Shown one piece after another: positions 33,494 to 42,287 of a stretch of 64,000 bases of DNA. The notes beneath the pieces are model-generated. The model did no database searches. It was not told the DNA's origin and saw nothing but the letters and a program-made list of their open reading frames with translations. The position numbers and the translations under genes are program-made. The number at the start of each line of letters is the position of its first letter. Position 1 is the first letter of the stretch. Source of the DNA: JAHIKV01 sp965195225 (lineage in GTDB: Bacteria > Planctomycetota > Planctomycetia > Pirellulales > Thermoguttaceae); assembly GCA_965195225.1 (NCBI GenBank), contig CBDAFL010000308.1, positions 1 through 64,000 on the forward strand. The letters run 5' to 3'.

Positions 33494-33516
33494 ACATTCG
33501 GTTGGCTTGCCCCGCA

Positions 33517-34224
33517 ATGGAAGAACACGGCTGCCATCGCCGTCGTCACTTGCCTCACTGGGATTTGCCCGGTGCAACCTACTTCGTAACAACGTGTCTG
33601 GTTGGCAGCATTTCTGCGGAGGGTTTGCTTGATTTGGAGCGATTTAGAGTTGGTTTCAATCGACTTTCTCCGACCGACGGTTTTTCTCGTTCGGAGGAAA
33701 AAGACCGCGTCTGGAAAAAATATTTTGCCCGCGCCGATTGGTGGCTCGACCAACAGCCAGCCGTGCGACACTTGACGGATCCAGCACTTGCAGAAATTGT
33801 CGCCAACGCCTTTCGCTTTTGGTCCGGCCGCCGGTACGATCTTTTGGCATACGTTGTTATGCCAAGCCATATTCACTGGGTGTTTAGACCCATCGTAGGA
33901 CAGGTTGTCAACCTGTCCCACACTTCTGTTGTCAACCTGTCCCACAACTCGCCGCGCGTTAGATTTCCGCGCGAGCGAATAATGCATACATTTAAACGGC
34001 ATACCGCACGAGAGTGCAACAAAAGATTAGGACGGCATGGCGCTTTCTGGCAAGACGAATCCTATGATCGGTGTGTGCGCGATGACGATGAACTGGAGAG
34101 AATCATCCAATACATCGAAAACAATCCGGTAAAGGCGGGGTTGGTTTCCTTGCCTGAGCAATGGCCGTTTTCTTCCGCCTATGAACGAACTGAGAGTGAA
34201 ATCTTGATGGGACAACCTATGTAG
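33517..34224 (+). CDS. REP-associated tyrosine transposase with a REP inside its own gene
   Basis: Y1/HUH single-strand transposase of the RAYT group, thought to move REP palindromes. The metal-binding HUH motif is H118-I-H120 in MPSHIHWVF and the catalytic tyrosine is probably Y183 in WQDESYDRC. Length is 235. Residues 127-143 (VGQVVNLSHTSVVNLSH) are encoded by one and a half copies of the family B REP, inserted as exactly 51 bases between the two motifs. The TAG stop lies inside the first REP of the downstream cluster, so the original C-terminus may be shortened. REP clusters flank it on both sides. Confidence 0.88.
   Translation: MEEHGCHRRRHLPHWDLPGATYFVTTCLVGSISAEGLLDLERFRVGFNRLSPTDGFSRSEEKDRVWKKYFARADWWLDQQPAVRHLTDPALAEIVANAFRFWSGRRYDLLAYVVMPSHIHWVFRPIVGQVVNLSHTSVVNLSHNSPRVRFPRERIMHTFKRHTARECNKRLGRHGAFWQDESYDRCVRDDDELERIIQYIENNPVKAGLVSLPEQWPFSSAYERTESEILMGQPM
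33895..33945. repeat. In-frame REP insertion inside the transposase gene
   Basis: GTAGGACAGG/CCTGTCCCAC followed by a half copy GTTGTCAACCTGTCCCAC. Total 51 bases, a multiple of three, with no stop codon in this frame. Confidence 0.9.
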
Positions 34225-34345
34225 GACAGGTTGACAGCCTGTCCTACATTATACTGCGACAGGTTGCCAACCTGTCTTACATTATACTGCGACAGGTTGA
34301 CAACCTGTCCTACTTATACTGCGACAGGTTGACAACCTGTCCTAC
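34221..34345. repeat. REP cluster (four family B copies) between the transposase and zwf
   Basis: Four GACAGGTTG/CAACCTGTC palindromes, most separated by ATTATACTGC-type spacers. The first supplies the transposase stop codon; the last ends seven bases before the zwf start. Confidence 0.9.
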
Positions 34346-34352
34346 ATGAAAC

Positions 34353-35807
34353 ATGGCTCATACCATCATAATCTTCGGCGCCTCGGGCGATCTGACCAGC
34401 CGGAAACTTGTGCCGGCGCTGTACGAACTGTTTCGCAAGAAGCGGCTGCCGGAAGACGCCCGCGTGGTCGGCTTCTCGCGGACCAAGTTCAGCCACGACG
34501 CCTGGCGGGAGAAACTCGCCGAATCGACCGCACAATTCGTCGGCGAAGATTTCGACGCCGAGACGTGGCAACGGTTCGCCCCATCGATCTTCTATCAATC
34601 GGGCAACGCCGAATCGGCCGAGGATTATGCGGCGTTGCGAGATTTTCTCGATGAAATCGAGGGAGGCCAAGCGACCACGCGGGTGTATCACCTCGCCGTG
34701 GCCCCGCCGCTTTACGAGACGGTTATCGCACGGCTCGGCGAGGCGGGATTGGCCGACGAGGAACACGGGCCGCGACGAGTGGTCATTGAAAAACCATTCG
34801 GCACGGACCTCGATTCCGCACGCGAGTTGAACCGGCGCGTCCATCAAGTATTCGACGAGCGTCAGGTCTATCGCATCGATCACTACCTGGGCAAGGAGAC
34901 CGTGCAGAACGTGCTGGTGCTGCGGTTCGCCAACAGCATTTTCGAACCGATCTGGAACCGCAACTATATCGACCACGTGCAGATAACGGCGGCCGAGGAC
35001 TTGCTGGTGGGCCATCGCGCGGCGTACTACGAATCGGCGGGCGTGCTGCGCGACATGTTCCAGAATCATCTGCTGCAACTGATGACCCTCACGGCGATGG
35101 AGGCTCCGGCGCGGTTCGACGCCGACGCCGTCCGCGACGAAAAGGTGAAGGTGCTCCGCTCGGTCCGCGTGATGGAGCCCGAGGAGGTCTATAACGACAC
35201 CATCCGCGGCCAATACCGCAAGTACCGCGACGAGCCTGGGGCGCCGGAGGACAGCGAGACGGCCACCTTCGGCGCGATCAAGCTGCACATCGACAACTGG
35301 CGTTGGCAGGGCGTTCCGTTTCTGCTCCGCAGCGGCAAGGCGATGTCCTGCCGCACCACTCAGATCGTCATACAGTTTCGGCCCGCGCCGCATGTAATGT
35401 TCGACGCGGGTCCGCGTTCCGCCTTCGAGGCCAATCGTTTGGTCATTCAGTTGCAGCCGGCCGAGGGCATCCAGTTGCAATTCCAGACGAAGGTGCCGGA
35501 CGCCGGCATGAAGTTTCGCATGACCGATCTGAACTTCATGTTCCGCGAGAAGTTTGCCGGCCGGATGCCCGAGGCCCACCAGCGGCTGCTGTTGGACGTG
35601 ATGCATGGGGACGCCAGTCTGTTTTCGCGCGCCGACGAGATAGAGTTGGCCTGGTCGATCATCGACCCGATCCAGCGTGGTTGGGAGCGACCCGGCTGGC
35701 CGCCGTTGGAGTTGTACGAGGCCGGCGGCTGGGGGCCGCCGAACGCGGTGGAATGGATGTGCCGCCAGAACCGCGAGTGGTTCGATTCCTGTCCCGTGTT
35801 GAAGTAG
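34353..35807 (+). CDS. zwf: Glucose-6-phosphate 1-dehydrogenase
   Basis: Oxidises glucose 6-phosphate to 6-phosphogluconolactone, the entry to the oxidative pentose phosphate pathway, giving NADPH. The cofactor loop is GASGDL (9-14), the active-site signature is RIDHYLGKE (174-182) with the catalytic His a little further on, and EKPFG is present. Length 484 is normal. The start codon follows directly on a REP array and has no visible ribosome binding site, an unusual situation for a central metabolic enzyme. No pgl or gnd is adjacent. Confidence 0.95.
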   Translation: MAHTIIIFGASGDLTSRKLVPALYELFRKKRLPEDARVVGFSRTKFSHDAWREKLAESTAQFVGEDFDAETWQRFAPSIFYQSGNAESAEDYAALRDFLDEIEGGQATTRVYHLAVAPPLYETVIARLGEAGLADEEHGPRRVVIEKPFGTDLDSARELNRRVHQVFDERQVYRIDHYLGKETVQNVLVLRFANSIFEPIWNRNYIDHVQITAAEDLLVGHRAAYYESAGVLRDMFQNHLLQLMTLTAMEAPARFDADAVRDEKVKVLRSVRVMEPEEVYNDTIRGQYRKYRDEPGAPEDSETATFGAIKLHIDNWRWQGVPFLLRSGKAMSCRTTQIVIQFRPAPHVMFDAGPRSAFEANRLVIQLQPAEGIQLQFQTKVPDAGMKFRMTDLNFMFREKFAGRMPEAHQRLLLDVMHGDASLFSRADEIELAWSIIDPIQRGWERPGWPPLELYEAGGWGPPNAVEWMCRQNREWFDSCPVLK

Positions 35808-35925
35808 TGCTGGATTTCTGATTTTCACTTGTTCCATAAAGCCGCCCGGCCGGTTACAATCATCCGCGTTCTGCGATTACATTCCAGCGGCGGTGGTTTA
35901 GTTCCATCTTTTCCGGGAGACTTCG

Positions 35926-37194
35926 ATGAATTGGGATCTGTATCTGCGACTGAGCGCGTTGATGGGGCTGGAGTTCGCCATTTGGGGAGCGTGGATGTCC
36001 GTGCTGGCCATCCGGCTGCTTGGCCCGCTGAAGATGACCGGAAAACAGACCGGCTGGATATACGCCACGCTGCCGCTGGCCTGCATCTTCGCGCCGCTGG
36101 TCTCGGGCTATCTGGCCGATAGTTGCTTCAACGCCGAGTGGATCATCCTGGTTTCGCACGCCGTCGGCGCGATTCTGCTGTTCGTGGCCGCGCGACAGAC
36201 GAAGTTCTGGGGTATGTTCTCGGTCATGCTGATCTACTCGATCTTCTATACGTGTACGTTGCCGCTGGTCAATAAAATGGTCTTTGCTCAATACCCGGAG
36301 CAAAGTACTTGGATATTTTTCTGGGCGCCGGTGGCCTGGGCCTTGGCTGGATATCTGTTGACCGGTATCCGTCAAGTCCGCAAAACCGGCGGCGACGGAC
36401 CGGACAGTTTGGTGCTGGCCGGCGTCCTCTCGCTGGTGATGGTCGTCGTCTGTTTCTTCCAGATGCCGCTGAAGCCGGCCGCAACGGGCAATCCCATATT
36501 TGAAGCGCTGGCCATGCTGAAAAACGGCAGCTACCGGACCTTCATTCTCGTCCAGTTGGTCGTCTCCGGCATGATGCAGTTCTACTTCCTCGGCTCGGGC
36601 AGGTTCCTGCAGGACAAAGGCGTCAAAGGCAAAAACGTATCCGCCGTGATGGCCTTTGCCCAGGCCGTTCAAGCCGTCGCGACAATCGTGTTGCTCGGTT
36701 GGCTGATCGGTTTGCCCAAAGGCCTGGGATACGGAGAGTTTGAAGGGTACAAGTGGACATTCGTTATCGGTGCCCTGTGCTGGACTTTTCTTTACATAAC
36801 CTACGTGGTGAGCAAACGCGCCTTGTGGGTAATGCTGGTTCAGGCGTTTCACGGGCTGGCTTATGCCTTCTTCATGATCGGCGGACAAATATTCGTCGGC
36901 AAAATGGCGCCGGAGTCGATCGGGGCCTCGGCCCAATCGCTGATCTTCATCGCCACCAGCGGCATCGGGTTGTTCCTCGGTACGCAACTGGCCGGCTATG
37001 TCATGCAGCGGAACTCGGTGGGCGAGAATTTCCAATGGACCAAGATTTGGTCCGTCCCGCTGGCGATCACCCTCGGCGGGGCGATCGCTTTCGCCATCTT
37101 GTTCAGCGTACCAAGCCCCGAGGATTTCAAGAAAGACAACATGGCCCCCAACATCGAGAAGGTGACGGACAACGCCTTGTCGAAAAACTTATAG
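35926..37194 (+). CDS. MFS permease, nucleoside:proton symporter type
   Basis: A 422-residue inner-membrane protein with about 12 hydrophobic segments. The opening LYLRLSALMGLEFAIWGAWMSVLA and the later GLAYAFFMIGGQIFV segment resemble the nucleoside:H+ symporters (NupG/XapB-like) of the major facilitator superfamily. The segment TACTLPLVNKM-like FYTCTLPLVNKMVF and the intracellular RKTGGDGPDS loop are seen too. TTTTCCGGGAGACTTCG precedes the ATG. The substrate may be a nucleoside or a different sugar; the neighbourhood gives no help. Confidence 0.8.
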   Translation: MNWDLYLRLSALMGLEFAIWGAWMSVLAIRLLGPLKMTGKQTGWIYATLPLACIFAPLVSGYLADSCFNAEWIILVSHAVGAILLFVAARQTKFWGMFSVMLIYSIFYTCTLPLVNKMVFAQYPEQSTWIFFWAPVAWALAGYLLTGIRQVRKTGGDGPDSLVLAGVLSLVMVVVCFFQMPLKPAATGNPIFEALAMLKNGSYRTFILVQLVVSGMMQFYFLGSGRFLQDKGVKGKNVSAVMAFAQAVQAVATIVLLGWLIGLPKGLGYGEFEGYKWTFVIGALCWTFLYITYVVSKRALWVMLVQAFHGLAYAFFMIGGQIFVGKMAPESIGASAQSLIFIATSGIGLFLGTQLAGYVMQRNSVGENFQWTKIWSVPLAITLGGAIAFAILFSVPSPEDFKKDNMAPNIEKVTDNALSKNL

Positions 37195-37216
37195 GCTATC
37201 CGAAAAGTCTGTGTAG

Positions 37217-37244
37217 GGTGGGACAAGCGAAGCGCAGTCCCACC
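37217..37244. repeat. Palindrome GGTGGGAC/GTCCCACC after the permease gene
   Basis: Short inverted repeat with a GCGAAGCGC core, directly after the permease stop. It may act as a terminator-like hairpin but has no T-run. Confidence 0.6.
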
Positions 37245-37274
37245 AATAGCGGCATAAACCTTTCTCTTTGGAAC

Positions 37275-37359
37275 GGGTGCCATGGGTAAGCGAAGCTTAC
37301 CCGTGTGGGGTTTCCGTGTCTTCTGGCTCACGGGTAAGCTCTGCTTACCCATGGCACCC
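37275..37359. repeat. Near-perfect 31-base inverted repeat before the second transposase
   Basis: The left arm (37275-37305) begins GGGTGCCATGGGTAAGCG and the right arm (37329-37359) is its inverse with two mismatches; each arm is itself palindromic (GGGTAAGC/GCTTACCC). It lies about 80 bases before the transposase gene and is a candidate substrate for it. Confidence 0.8.
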
Positions 37360-37437
37360 ACCCTCCTGCAACACAAACTGTTTAGGACTGTCCCCTTGTC
37401 CCCTTGACGCATTGCGTCGTTCGGCTACCTTCAGGTC

Positions 37438-38451
37438 ATGCCGAGACTCCCACGCTTGCAATTCGACGGGGCCGTGTATCACCTAACGTCGCGCGGCGAC
37501 CACGGCGAAGCCATCTTTCGCGACGACGCCGATCGGCAACGGCTCCTCGACGTGCTGGCCGACGCCTGCGTCAAAACCGGTTGGATGGTACACGCATACG
37601 TGTTGATGCCGAACCATTACCACATCCTGCTCGAGACGCCGCGGGCGAACCTCGTCGATGGCATGAGGTGGCTTCAGGGAACCTACACCATCCGCTACAA
37701 CCGCCGTCACAAATTGCACGGCCACCTGTTCCAGGGCCGATACAAGTCGTTGTTGATCGACCCGGACGAAAACAATTTCTTCCCGCTTGTCAGCACGTAC
37801 ATCCACCTGAATCCGGTCCGCGAGGGCTTGGCTCCCGCCGAGCGGCGCGGGCTGGAGCGCTTTCGCTGGAGCAGCCTGCCGGCTTATCTCGGCCCCCATT
37901 CGCGGCAGCCGGACTGGCTGTGCGTCGATCGGGTCTTGGCCGCGCTCGATTTGTCCGACTCGACGGCCGGCCGGGAATCTTATGCTTCACACATCGTCGG
38001 CCAGGCCCGACGACTTGCCGGCGCCGAGGGCGTTGAGTTGCAGCGGCAGTGGAAGGCGATCCGACGCGGCTGGCGGCTCGGCGACGATGCCTTTCGCAAG
38101 CGGGTCGAAGTTCTACTCAAAGGCGTACTCGAAGGACACCGGGCCGGCGTCTACGTCGGACCCGAGGCGCACGAATACCGCCAACATTCGGCCGAAGAAC
38201 TTTTGGCGGAGGGGCTGAAGGCGGTTGGACTCGCGCCGGACCAATTGCCGCTGCTGCGGAAGACCGATCCGCGCAAGCAGGCCGTCGCCTGGCTATTGCG
38301 CAAACACACCACGGTCCGCAACGCATGGCTCTCCGAGGCGTTGAGCATGGGCCACGAGGTGAACGTATCGCAATCGGTCGGCCGCATCGACCGCGCCGCG
38401 ACCGACGAGCTTGCCCACTGGAAAGCGGCCGTGGCAAAAGTAATTTCGTAA
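37438..38451 (+). CDS. REP-associated-type (Y1/HUH) transposase with an added C-terminal domain
   Basis: A 337-residue HUH transposase distinct from the first. The opening MPRLPRLQFDGAVYHLTSRG, the HUH motif H60-Y-H62 in MPNHYHILLE and the tyrosine Y102 in FQGRYKSLL define the family. After STYIHLNPVREGL the protein continues with about 190 residues including AEELLAEGLKAVGL and LLRKHTTVRNAWLSEALSMG, a helix-turn-helix-like segment found in the longer members of this group that may bind DNA. A long inverted repeat lies upstream. It appears intact. Confidence 0.87.
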   Translation: MPRLPRLQFDGAVYHLTSRGDHGEAIFRDDADRQRLLDVLADACVKTGWMVHAYVLMPNHYHILLETPRANLVDGMRWLQGTYTIRYNRRHKLHGHLFQGRYKSLLIDPDENNFFPLVSTYIHLNPVREGLAPAERRGLERFRWSSLPAYLGPHSRQPDWLCVDRVLAALDLSDSTAGRESYASHIVGQARRLAGAEGVELQRQWKAIRRGWRLGDDAFRKRVEVLLKGVLEGHRAGVYVGPEAHEYRQHSAEELLAEGLKAVGLAPDQLPLLRKTDPRKQAVAWLLRKHTTVRNAWLSEALSMGHEVNVSQSVGRIDRAATDELAHWKAAVAKVIS

Positions 38452-38459
38452 CCTGAATC

Positions 38460-38487
38460 TTGACATTATGCTGATAAACGGTATAAT
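38460..38487 (+). promoter_or_regulatory. Sigma-70 promoter of higBA
   Basis: Consensus -35 TTGACA (38460-38465) and -10 TATAAT (38482-38487) with a 16-base spacer. ATTAT and ATAAT flank the spacer as a short inverted repeat that could be part of the HigA operator. Confidence 0.7.
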
Positions 38488-38519
38488 GTTTAACAGAGCG
38501 CGATAGTAGGAATACCCTG

Positions 38520-38798
38520 ATGATCAAGAGCTTTCGCTGCCCGGACGCCGAGGACTTGTTCAAGGACATCGCGGTAGGGAGATTTCGATCCATCGAACGA
38601 GTTTCGCGGCGAAAGCTGGCAATGCTTGACGCCGCGGGACGGTTGGTCGACTTAAAGTCGCCGCCGGGAAATCGGCTGGAGTCGCTTAAGGGAAACCGCG
38701 CCGGGCAACACAGCATTCGCATCAACGATCAATGGCGGATATGTTTTACGTGGAAAGGGAAAGACGCTTATGGTGTGGAGATTGTGGACTACCATTAG
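38520..38798 (+). CDS. higB: HigB-type toxin (RelE superfamily)
   Basis: Ribosome-dependent mRNA interferase of the HigB/RelE group, 92 residues. The pattern is typical: MIKSFRCPDAEDLF, RRKLAMLDAA, LKSPPGNRLESLKG, HSIRINDQWRICFTW and EIVDYH at the end. As in other higBA loci, the toxin gene precedes the antitoxin. A consensus promoter lies just upstream and the antitoxin starts 26 bases after its stop. It looks intact. Confidence 0.92.
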   Translation: MIKSFRCPDAEDLFKDIAVGRFRSIERVSRRKLAMLDAAGRLVDLKSPPGNRLESLKGNRAGQHSIRINDQWRICFTWKGKDAYGVEIVDYH

Positions 38799-38824
38799 CA
38801 CGATGTCTACCAGGAGTTGCAACC

Positions 38825-39127
38825 ATGCGTAAGAAGCTCGATCCGATCCTGCCCGGTGAGATTCTCTGGAAGGAATTCATGGAGCCGTTGGGGATCAGTC
38901 AGAACAAACTTGCCCGCGACATCGACGTGCCGGTGACACGCATTAGCGACATCATCCACGGGCGGCGTGGCATCAGCACCGATTCGGCCCTGCGGCTGGC
39001 CGTGTATTTCGGCACGACTCCCGAGTTCTGGACCAATCTGCAAACGAGCTACAATCTGAAGGTTTCAAAGCGGGATTTATTGCCCGCGATCGAGAAGAGC
39101 GTACGACCGCTTCAAGAGGCATCCTGA
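38825..39127 (+). CDS. higA: HigA-type antitoxin (Xre helix-turn-helix)
   Basis: DNA-binding antitoxin of 100 residues: ILPGEILWKEFMEPLGIS, NKLARDIDVPVTRISDII, GRRGISTDSALRLAVYFGT and TPEFWTNLQTSYNL are hallmark motifs of HigA. CAGGAG lies nine bases before the ATG. It should neutralise HigB and repress the shared promoter. The reading frame is open back into higB, but the earlier part has no protein character. Confidence 0.92.
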   Translation: MRKKLDPILPGEILWKEFMEPLGISQNKLARDIDVPVTRISDIIHGRRGISTDSALRLAVYFGTTPEFWTNLQTSYNLKVSKRDLLPAIEKSVRPLQEAS

Positions 39128-39494
39128 CGGCCTCTCCGGCCTATTCGGGGCAGTTGAAACGGGGCAGTTGAAACGGGGACGCAGCTTGTATTGGCAAGTT
39201 AGGGTGCGAAAAACTAGCTGCGTCCCCGTTTCGACTCCCCCGTTTCGACTCCCGTTTCGACTCCCGTTTCGACTCCCGTTTCGACTCCGGCAAGTTAGGG
39301 TGCGAAAAACTAGCTGCGTCCCCGTTTCGACTCCCACGCAACGTCCTCGGAAAACGTCTCGCTCAACGCCTTTTTTCCCGCCATTCTGCGGGAAACAGGG
39401 CTGCTTCTTATCGGTTGTCAAGACTCGCTGGACCAGGACAGGGATTCGTGTTCCTTCTCGTCGGTTGTATAAGGTCGCTGGACAGGGACAGTCC
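39128..39494. repeat. Short tandem repeats and a 46-base duplication
   Basis: No gene. A block of about 46 bases starting GGCAAGTTAGGGTGCG occurs twice (39193-39239 and 39289-39335), and the space between is filled with a 12-base unit, CGTTTCGACTCC, in about four tandem copies (39241-39288). GTTGAAACGGGG also occurs twice in inverted sense at 39154-39180. The whole block is probably unstable. Confidence 0.85.
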
Positions 39495-40220
39495 TCAGCG
39501 TTCGACCTTTTTCGCTCCCTCAAGGTCTTGTCTGAGTTGCTTGTTCAGTTGTTGGAGGATTTCTTTCTCCGCATTAATTATACATTCTCCTGTTAAATCA
39601 TGCATAATATCAGGCGGGATATGTATCCCCAATTTATGGACGCACAAATCGTCCAGAAAGTGCGCAAGACCCCATGAATAAAATGCGGTATGTATTTGAT
39701 AATACTCTTCGAGCTGAAAGCCGATTTTAGTGATATATACGGTGAATTCATCTTTAGTTGTAGTAACAACCATTGTACCCACCACCTGATACCCGCCTCC
39801 ACCAACATGCGTGTTCTCGGAGACGGCAAGGCAGAGCGGAAAGCTCAAAAACCTGGTGATTGCTTTCAGTACACGTGGATCACCCGTTTCATAGACCAGG
39901 GGCTTATTGCCGACGAAACCTACCTTCCAGGGCGTGGCGTCCTTTGCATTAAACGTGATTTTTATACGCTTGATTGTACGTCCTTCTGACGGTGGTATAC
40001 TGACAAGTCCATCCGTCATTTCCAAGAGTTCCCACATTGATTTGGCCTTTTCCGGGACATCGTTATCGACTTCGTCACCATCATCAACTTTGTCAGCATC
40101 GGAGTGCAGCGATTCTTTTGGGCTGTCCGCGGTGGCCGGATTGAAGCCGACAACCAAGGCCGTCAGTACGATAATCGGCAACGCGAACAGGAGGACGCCT
40201 CGACATACTACTGTATTCAT
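39495..40220 (-). CDS. Exported protein, unknown function
   Basis: A 241-residue protein with an N-terminal signal peptide or anchor (LLFALPIIVLTALVVGFNPATA). A short acidic linker (DADKVDDGDEVDNDV) leads to a beta-rich domain, RTIKRIKITFNAKDATPWKVGFV through VVGTMVVTTTKDEFTVYITKIGF, then an amphipathic C-terminal part (EKEILQQLNKQLRQDLEGAKK) that could form a coiled coil. I do not recognise the family. AGGAGAGGATTCA lies before the ATG. Base composition is lower in GC than its neighbours, which may point to a recent arrival. Confidence 0.6.
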   Translation of the reverse strand: MNTVVCRGVLLFALPIIVLTALVVGFNPATADSPKESLHSDADKVDDGDEVDNDVPEKAKSMWELLEMTDGLVSIPPSEGRTIKRIKITFNAKDATPWKVGFVGNKPLVYETGDPRVLKAITRFLSFPLCLAVSENTHVGGGGYQVVGTMVVTTTKDEFTVYITKIGFQLEEYYQIHTAFYSWGLAHFLDDLCVHKLGIHIPPDIMHDLTGECIINAEKEILQQLNKQLRQDLEGAKKVER

Positions 40221-40553
40221 TGAATCCTCTCCTTTAGGATGAAAAGACCATAAACTTACAACCCGCCGGGAAACTCAGCCGACCAATTGCTTCCACCAAC
40301 CCCAACAAATTCCTCAGGTGTACCATACCAAGGACCCGGTGATCCGGGTCGGTTAAACCCAATACCGTACCATGTTAGACTGCTAGACAGCAACTCCCAC
40401 ACACCAGGGATAGTTCCGGGATAGTTCCGGGGACACATGATAGTTCCGGGATAGTTTCGGGGACACATACTCAATTCATGTAAATATGTCAATAATTAGG
40501 TATTGTGTCCCCAATGGCAAATGGGATTGTTCCTGGACACCCTCGATTATTGC
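40221..40553. repeat. Intergenic region with a 30-base tandem duplication
   Basis: Two adjacent copies of a 30-base unit beginning GATAGTTCCGGG and ending GGGGACACAT (40410-40439 and 40440-40469, one mismatch). Inside each unit GATAGTTCCG is itself doubled. No gene seen in the gap. Confidence 0.75.
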
Positions 40554-42287
40554 TTATTCTTTGCCTCGCCAGCAGGCGTAAAGCCGCTGCAAGACTCCCA
40601 TCTTCAGGAGGCTCACCAACAACGCGACGAAGAAGGAGGCAGCGCCCCAGGCAATGTAGTTCAGGCCGGCAAGCGCCCGACGCGATTGGACAAAGAGGTT
40701 CCAGCCGGGCACTACGGACCAACCGAACAGACTGCCGATCGCCGCGGCGTAGTACCACGAGTTTTTCAAGGCGAAGCCGTAGACCACGGCGAAGGCCGCG
40801 ACCGACAGCGGATAGTAAGTCGCAAGCGCTTGGGGCGGATCGTCGATCAGATGCGACGGGCATAAAGCGGCGATCAACGCGAACGCCAGCAGAGCGACCG
40901 CGCCGAGCGTCTGGATCGCCCTGCCGACGGCGTCGCGGAACAGGGCGCCGACCACAAGCGCGCAAGCCAGCAGCAGATGGACCGGGATCGCCCCGCCATA
41001 GGCCGTGAACGACGTTCCGCGAAACACGATCCACAACGCGAACACGACGCACCAAGCGCCGAACAGGCAGCGTTCCGCGCGGCGTTGCCGGAGGCCGATG
41101 CCCAACAGCACAACGCCGACGATCAGGATCGGCGGCGCATGCGGCCCCGAAATTGTGTTCGGGTTGAACGTATCGGAGCCGCAGATCGAAAACGCGGCCG
41201 CGGCCAAGAAGAACCCGATCAAGGCCCCCACCGCGCCCTGCGCCCATGCGACAATATAAAACGCGGCCGCCAACATAAGGGACATAAACAGCGGTGAGCA
41301 TCCCAGCGCGTCGTGAAACGATTGCAGGAATCCCAGATCGCCGGCTTTGTCCGGAGAAGCCGTAAGCGCCATCGCCACCAGTCCAATGGGCGCCAACAGC
41401 GATACGCACGTCGCCGGCCTCCGACGCGAGACGATCCCGATTTCCAACAACAAAAAAGCCGCGACCCACAAAAAAGGGACGAGGAAGTAAAGGCCGAAGA
41501 TCGTGCGGGAACCATCGACGGCATGGAAGGAAATGCACAGATAATAAGCCCGCAGACAAACGCCTAATCCGAGCGCGCCGAACAGAACCCACGGATACCA
41601 GGGCCAACGCCAGGGACTGCCGTTGTCGGAGACGTAGTCGGCGCCGCGCCGGACCGCGGGCAAAAGCGTGAGAAACGCCATGCCCGCGAGCGTGGAAAAA
41701 CCAAAGAGCACCCACTTCAGGACCGCGCTGCCCGCGTCGCCTGCCAGTGTGCTTACGGCGGCGGGATAAAGGAAAAACAAGGCGAGGACGGCGTAGTACG
41801 GAAGACGGAATCCGATCGGCAACCGTAGCCGAATCCCGCGCAAGAGCAATTCACTGACCGCGGCGGCAAAGACCAATCCGCCGACGGCTAACGGGATGCG
41901 CAGCCCCGCCATTTCCACCAGCGAGCGGTCGAAGCTGATCGACGTGGCCAGCAAGAGCAAGACGACCAGAACCAGCAGCGTGCGGACGTCTTGCCATAGA
42001 TCGCCGTAGCGGATGAGAAACCAAGCGGTGGCGGCCAGCAAAAGCGTATAGACCGTCAGTCCGGCCATCAGCGACCCGGTTTGGAACGCCGGACCGCCGG
42101 TATCGAACGACATCCGCAGTCCGACGAACATCAACGCCGCGCTGACGACGTAAAAGGGGTTGTTCGTGTAGAGCCATTGGGCCAGCAGCTTCATGTCGCC
42201 CTCGACCGTTCGCGATTTTTTCAGCGTCGCGGGCAAAGCTAAACCGGCGTCGACGGGAACCTCTTGGCGAGCAGCTTCTTCGTTCAT
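40554..42287 (-). CDS. Large polytopic membrane protein, unknown function
   Basis: A 577-residue inner-membrane protein with at least a dozen hydrophobic helices spread over its whole length, a short N-terminal cytoplasmic tail and a short basic C-terminus (LYACWRGKE). Tryptophan-rich loops such as GSPWRWPWYPWVLFG are notable. I see no motif of a known transporter, ligase or glycosyltransferase. AAAGGAG seven bases before the ATG fixes the start, seven codons inside the longest open frame. Neighbours (repeat gap, hypF) give no hint. Confidence 0.65.
   Translation of the reverse strand: MNEEAARQEVPVDAGLALPATLKKSRTVEGDMKLLAQWLYTNNPFYVVSAALMFVGLRMSFDTGGPAFQTGSLMAGLTVYTLLLAATAWFLIRYGDLWQDVRTLLVLVVLLLLATSISFDRSLVEMAGLRIPLAVGGLVFAAAVSELLLRGIRLRLPIGFRLPYYAVLALFFLYPAAVSTLAGDAGSAVLKWVLFGFSTLAGMAFLTLLPAVRRGADYVSDNGSPWRWPWYPWVLFGALGLGVCLRAYYLCISFHAVDGSRTIFGLYFLVPFLWVAAFLLLEIGIVSRRRPATCVSLLAPIGLVAMALTASPDKAGDLGFLQSFHDALGCSPLFMSLMLAAAFYIVAWAQGAVGALIGFFLAAAAFSICGSDTFNPNTISGPHAPPILIVGVVLLGIGLRQRRAERCLFGAWCVVFALWIVFRGTSFTAYGGAIPVHLLLACALVVGALFRDAVGRAIQTLGAVALLAFALIAALCPSHLIDDPPQALATYYPLSVAAFAVVYGFALKNSWYYAAAIGSLFGWSVVPGWNLFVQSRRALAGLNYIAWGAASFFVALLVSLLKMGVLQRLYACWRGKE

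Noticed and set aside
33386..34345. REP cluster as a CRISPR array
   Set aside because: The palindromes vary in spacing, the spacers are similar AT-rich sequences, and a RAYT gene lies in the middle.
39154..39336. CRISPR-like array of 12-base and 46-base repeats
   Set aside because: Repeats are directly adjacent with no unique spacers of similar length, and no cas genes are present.
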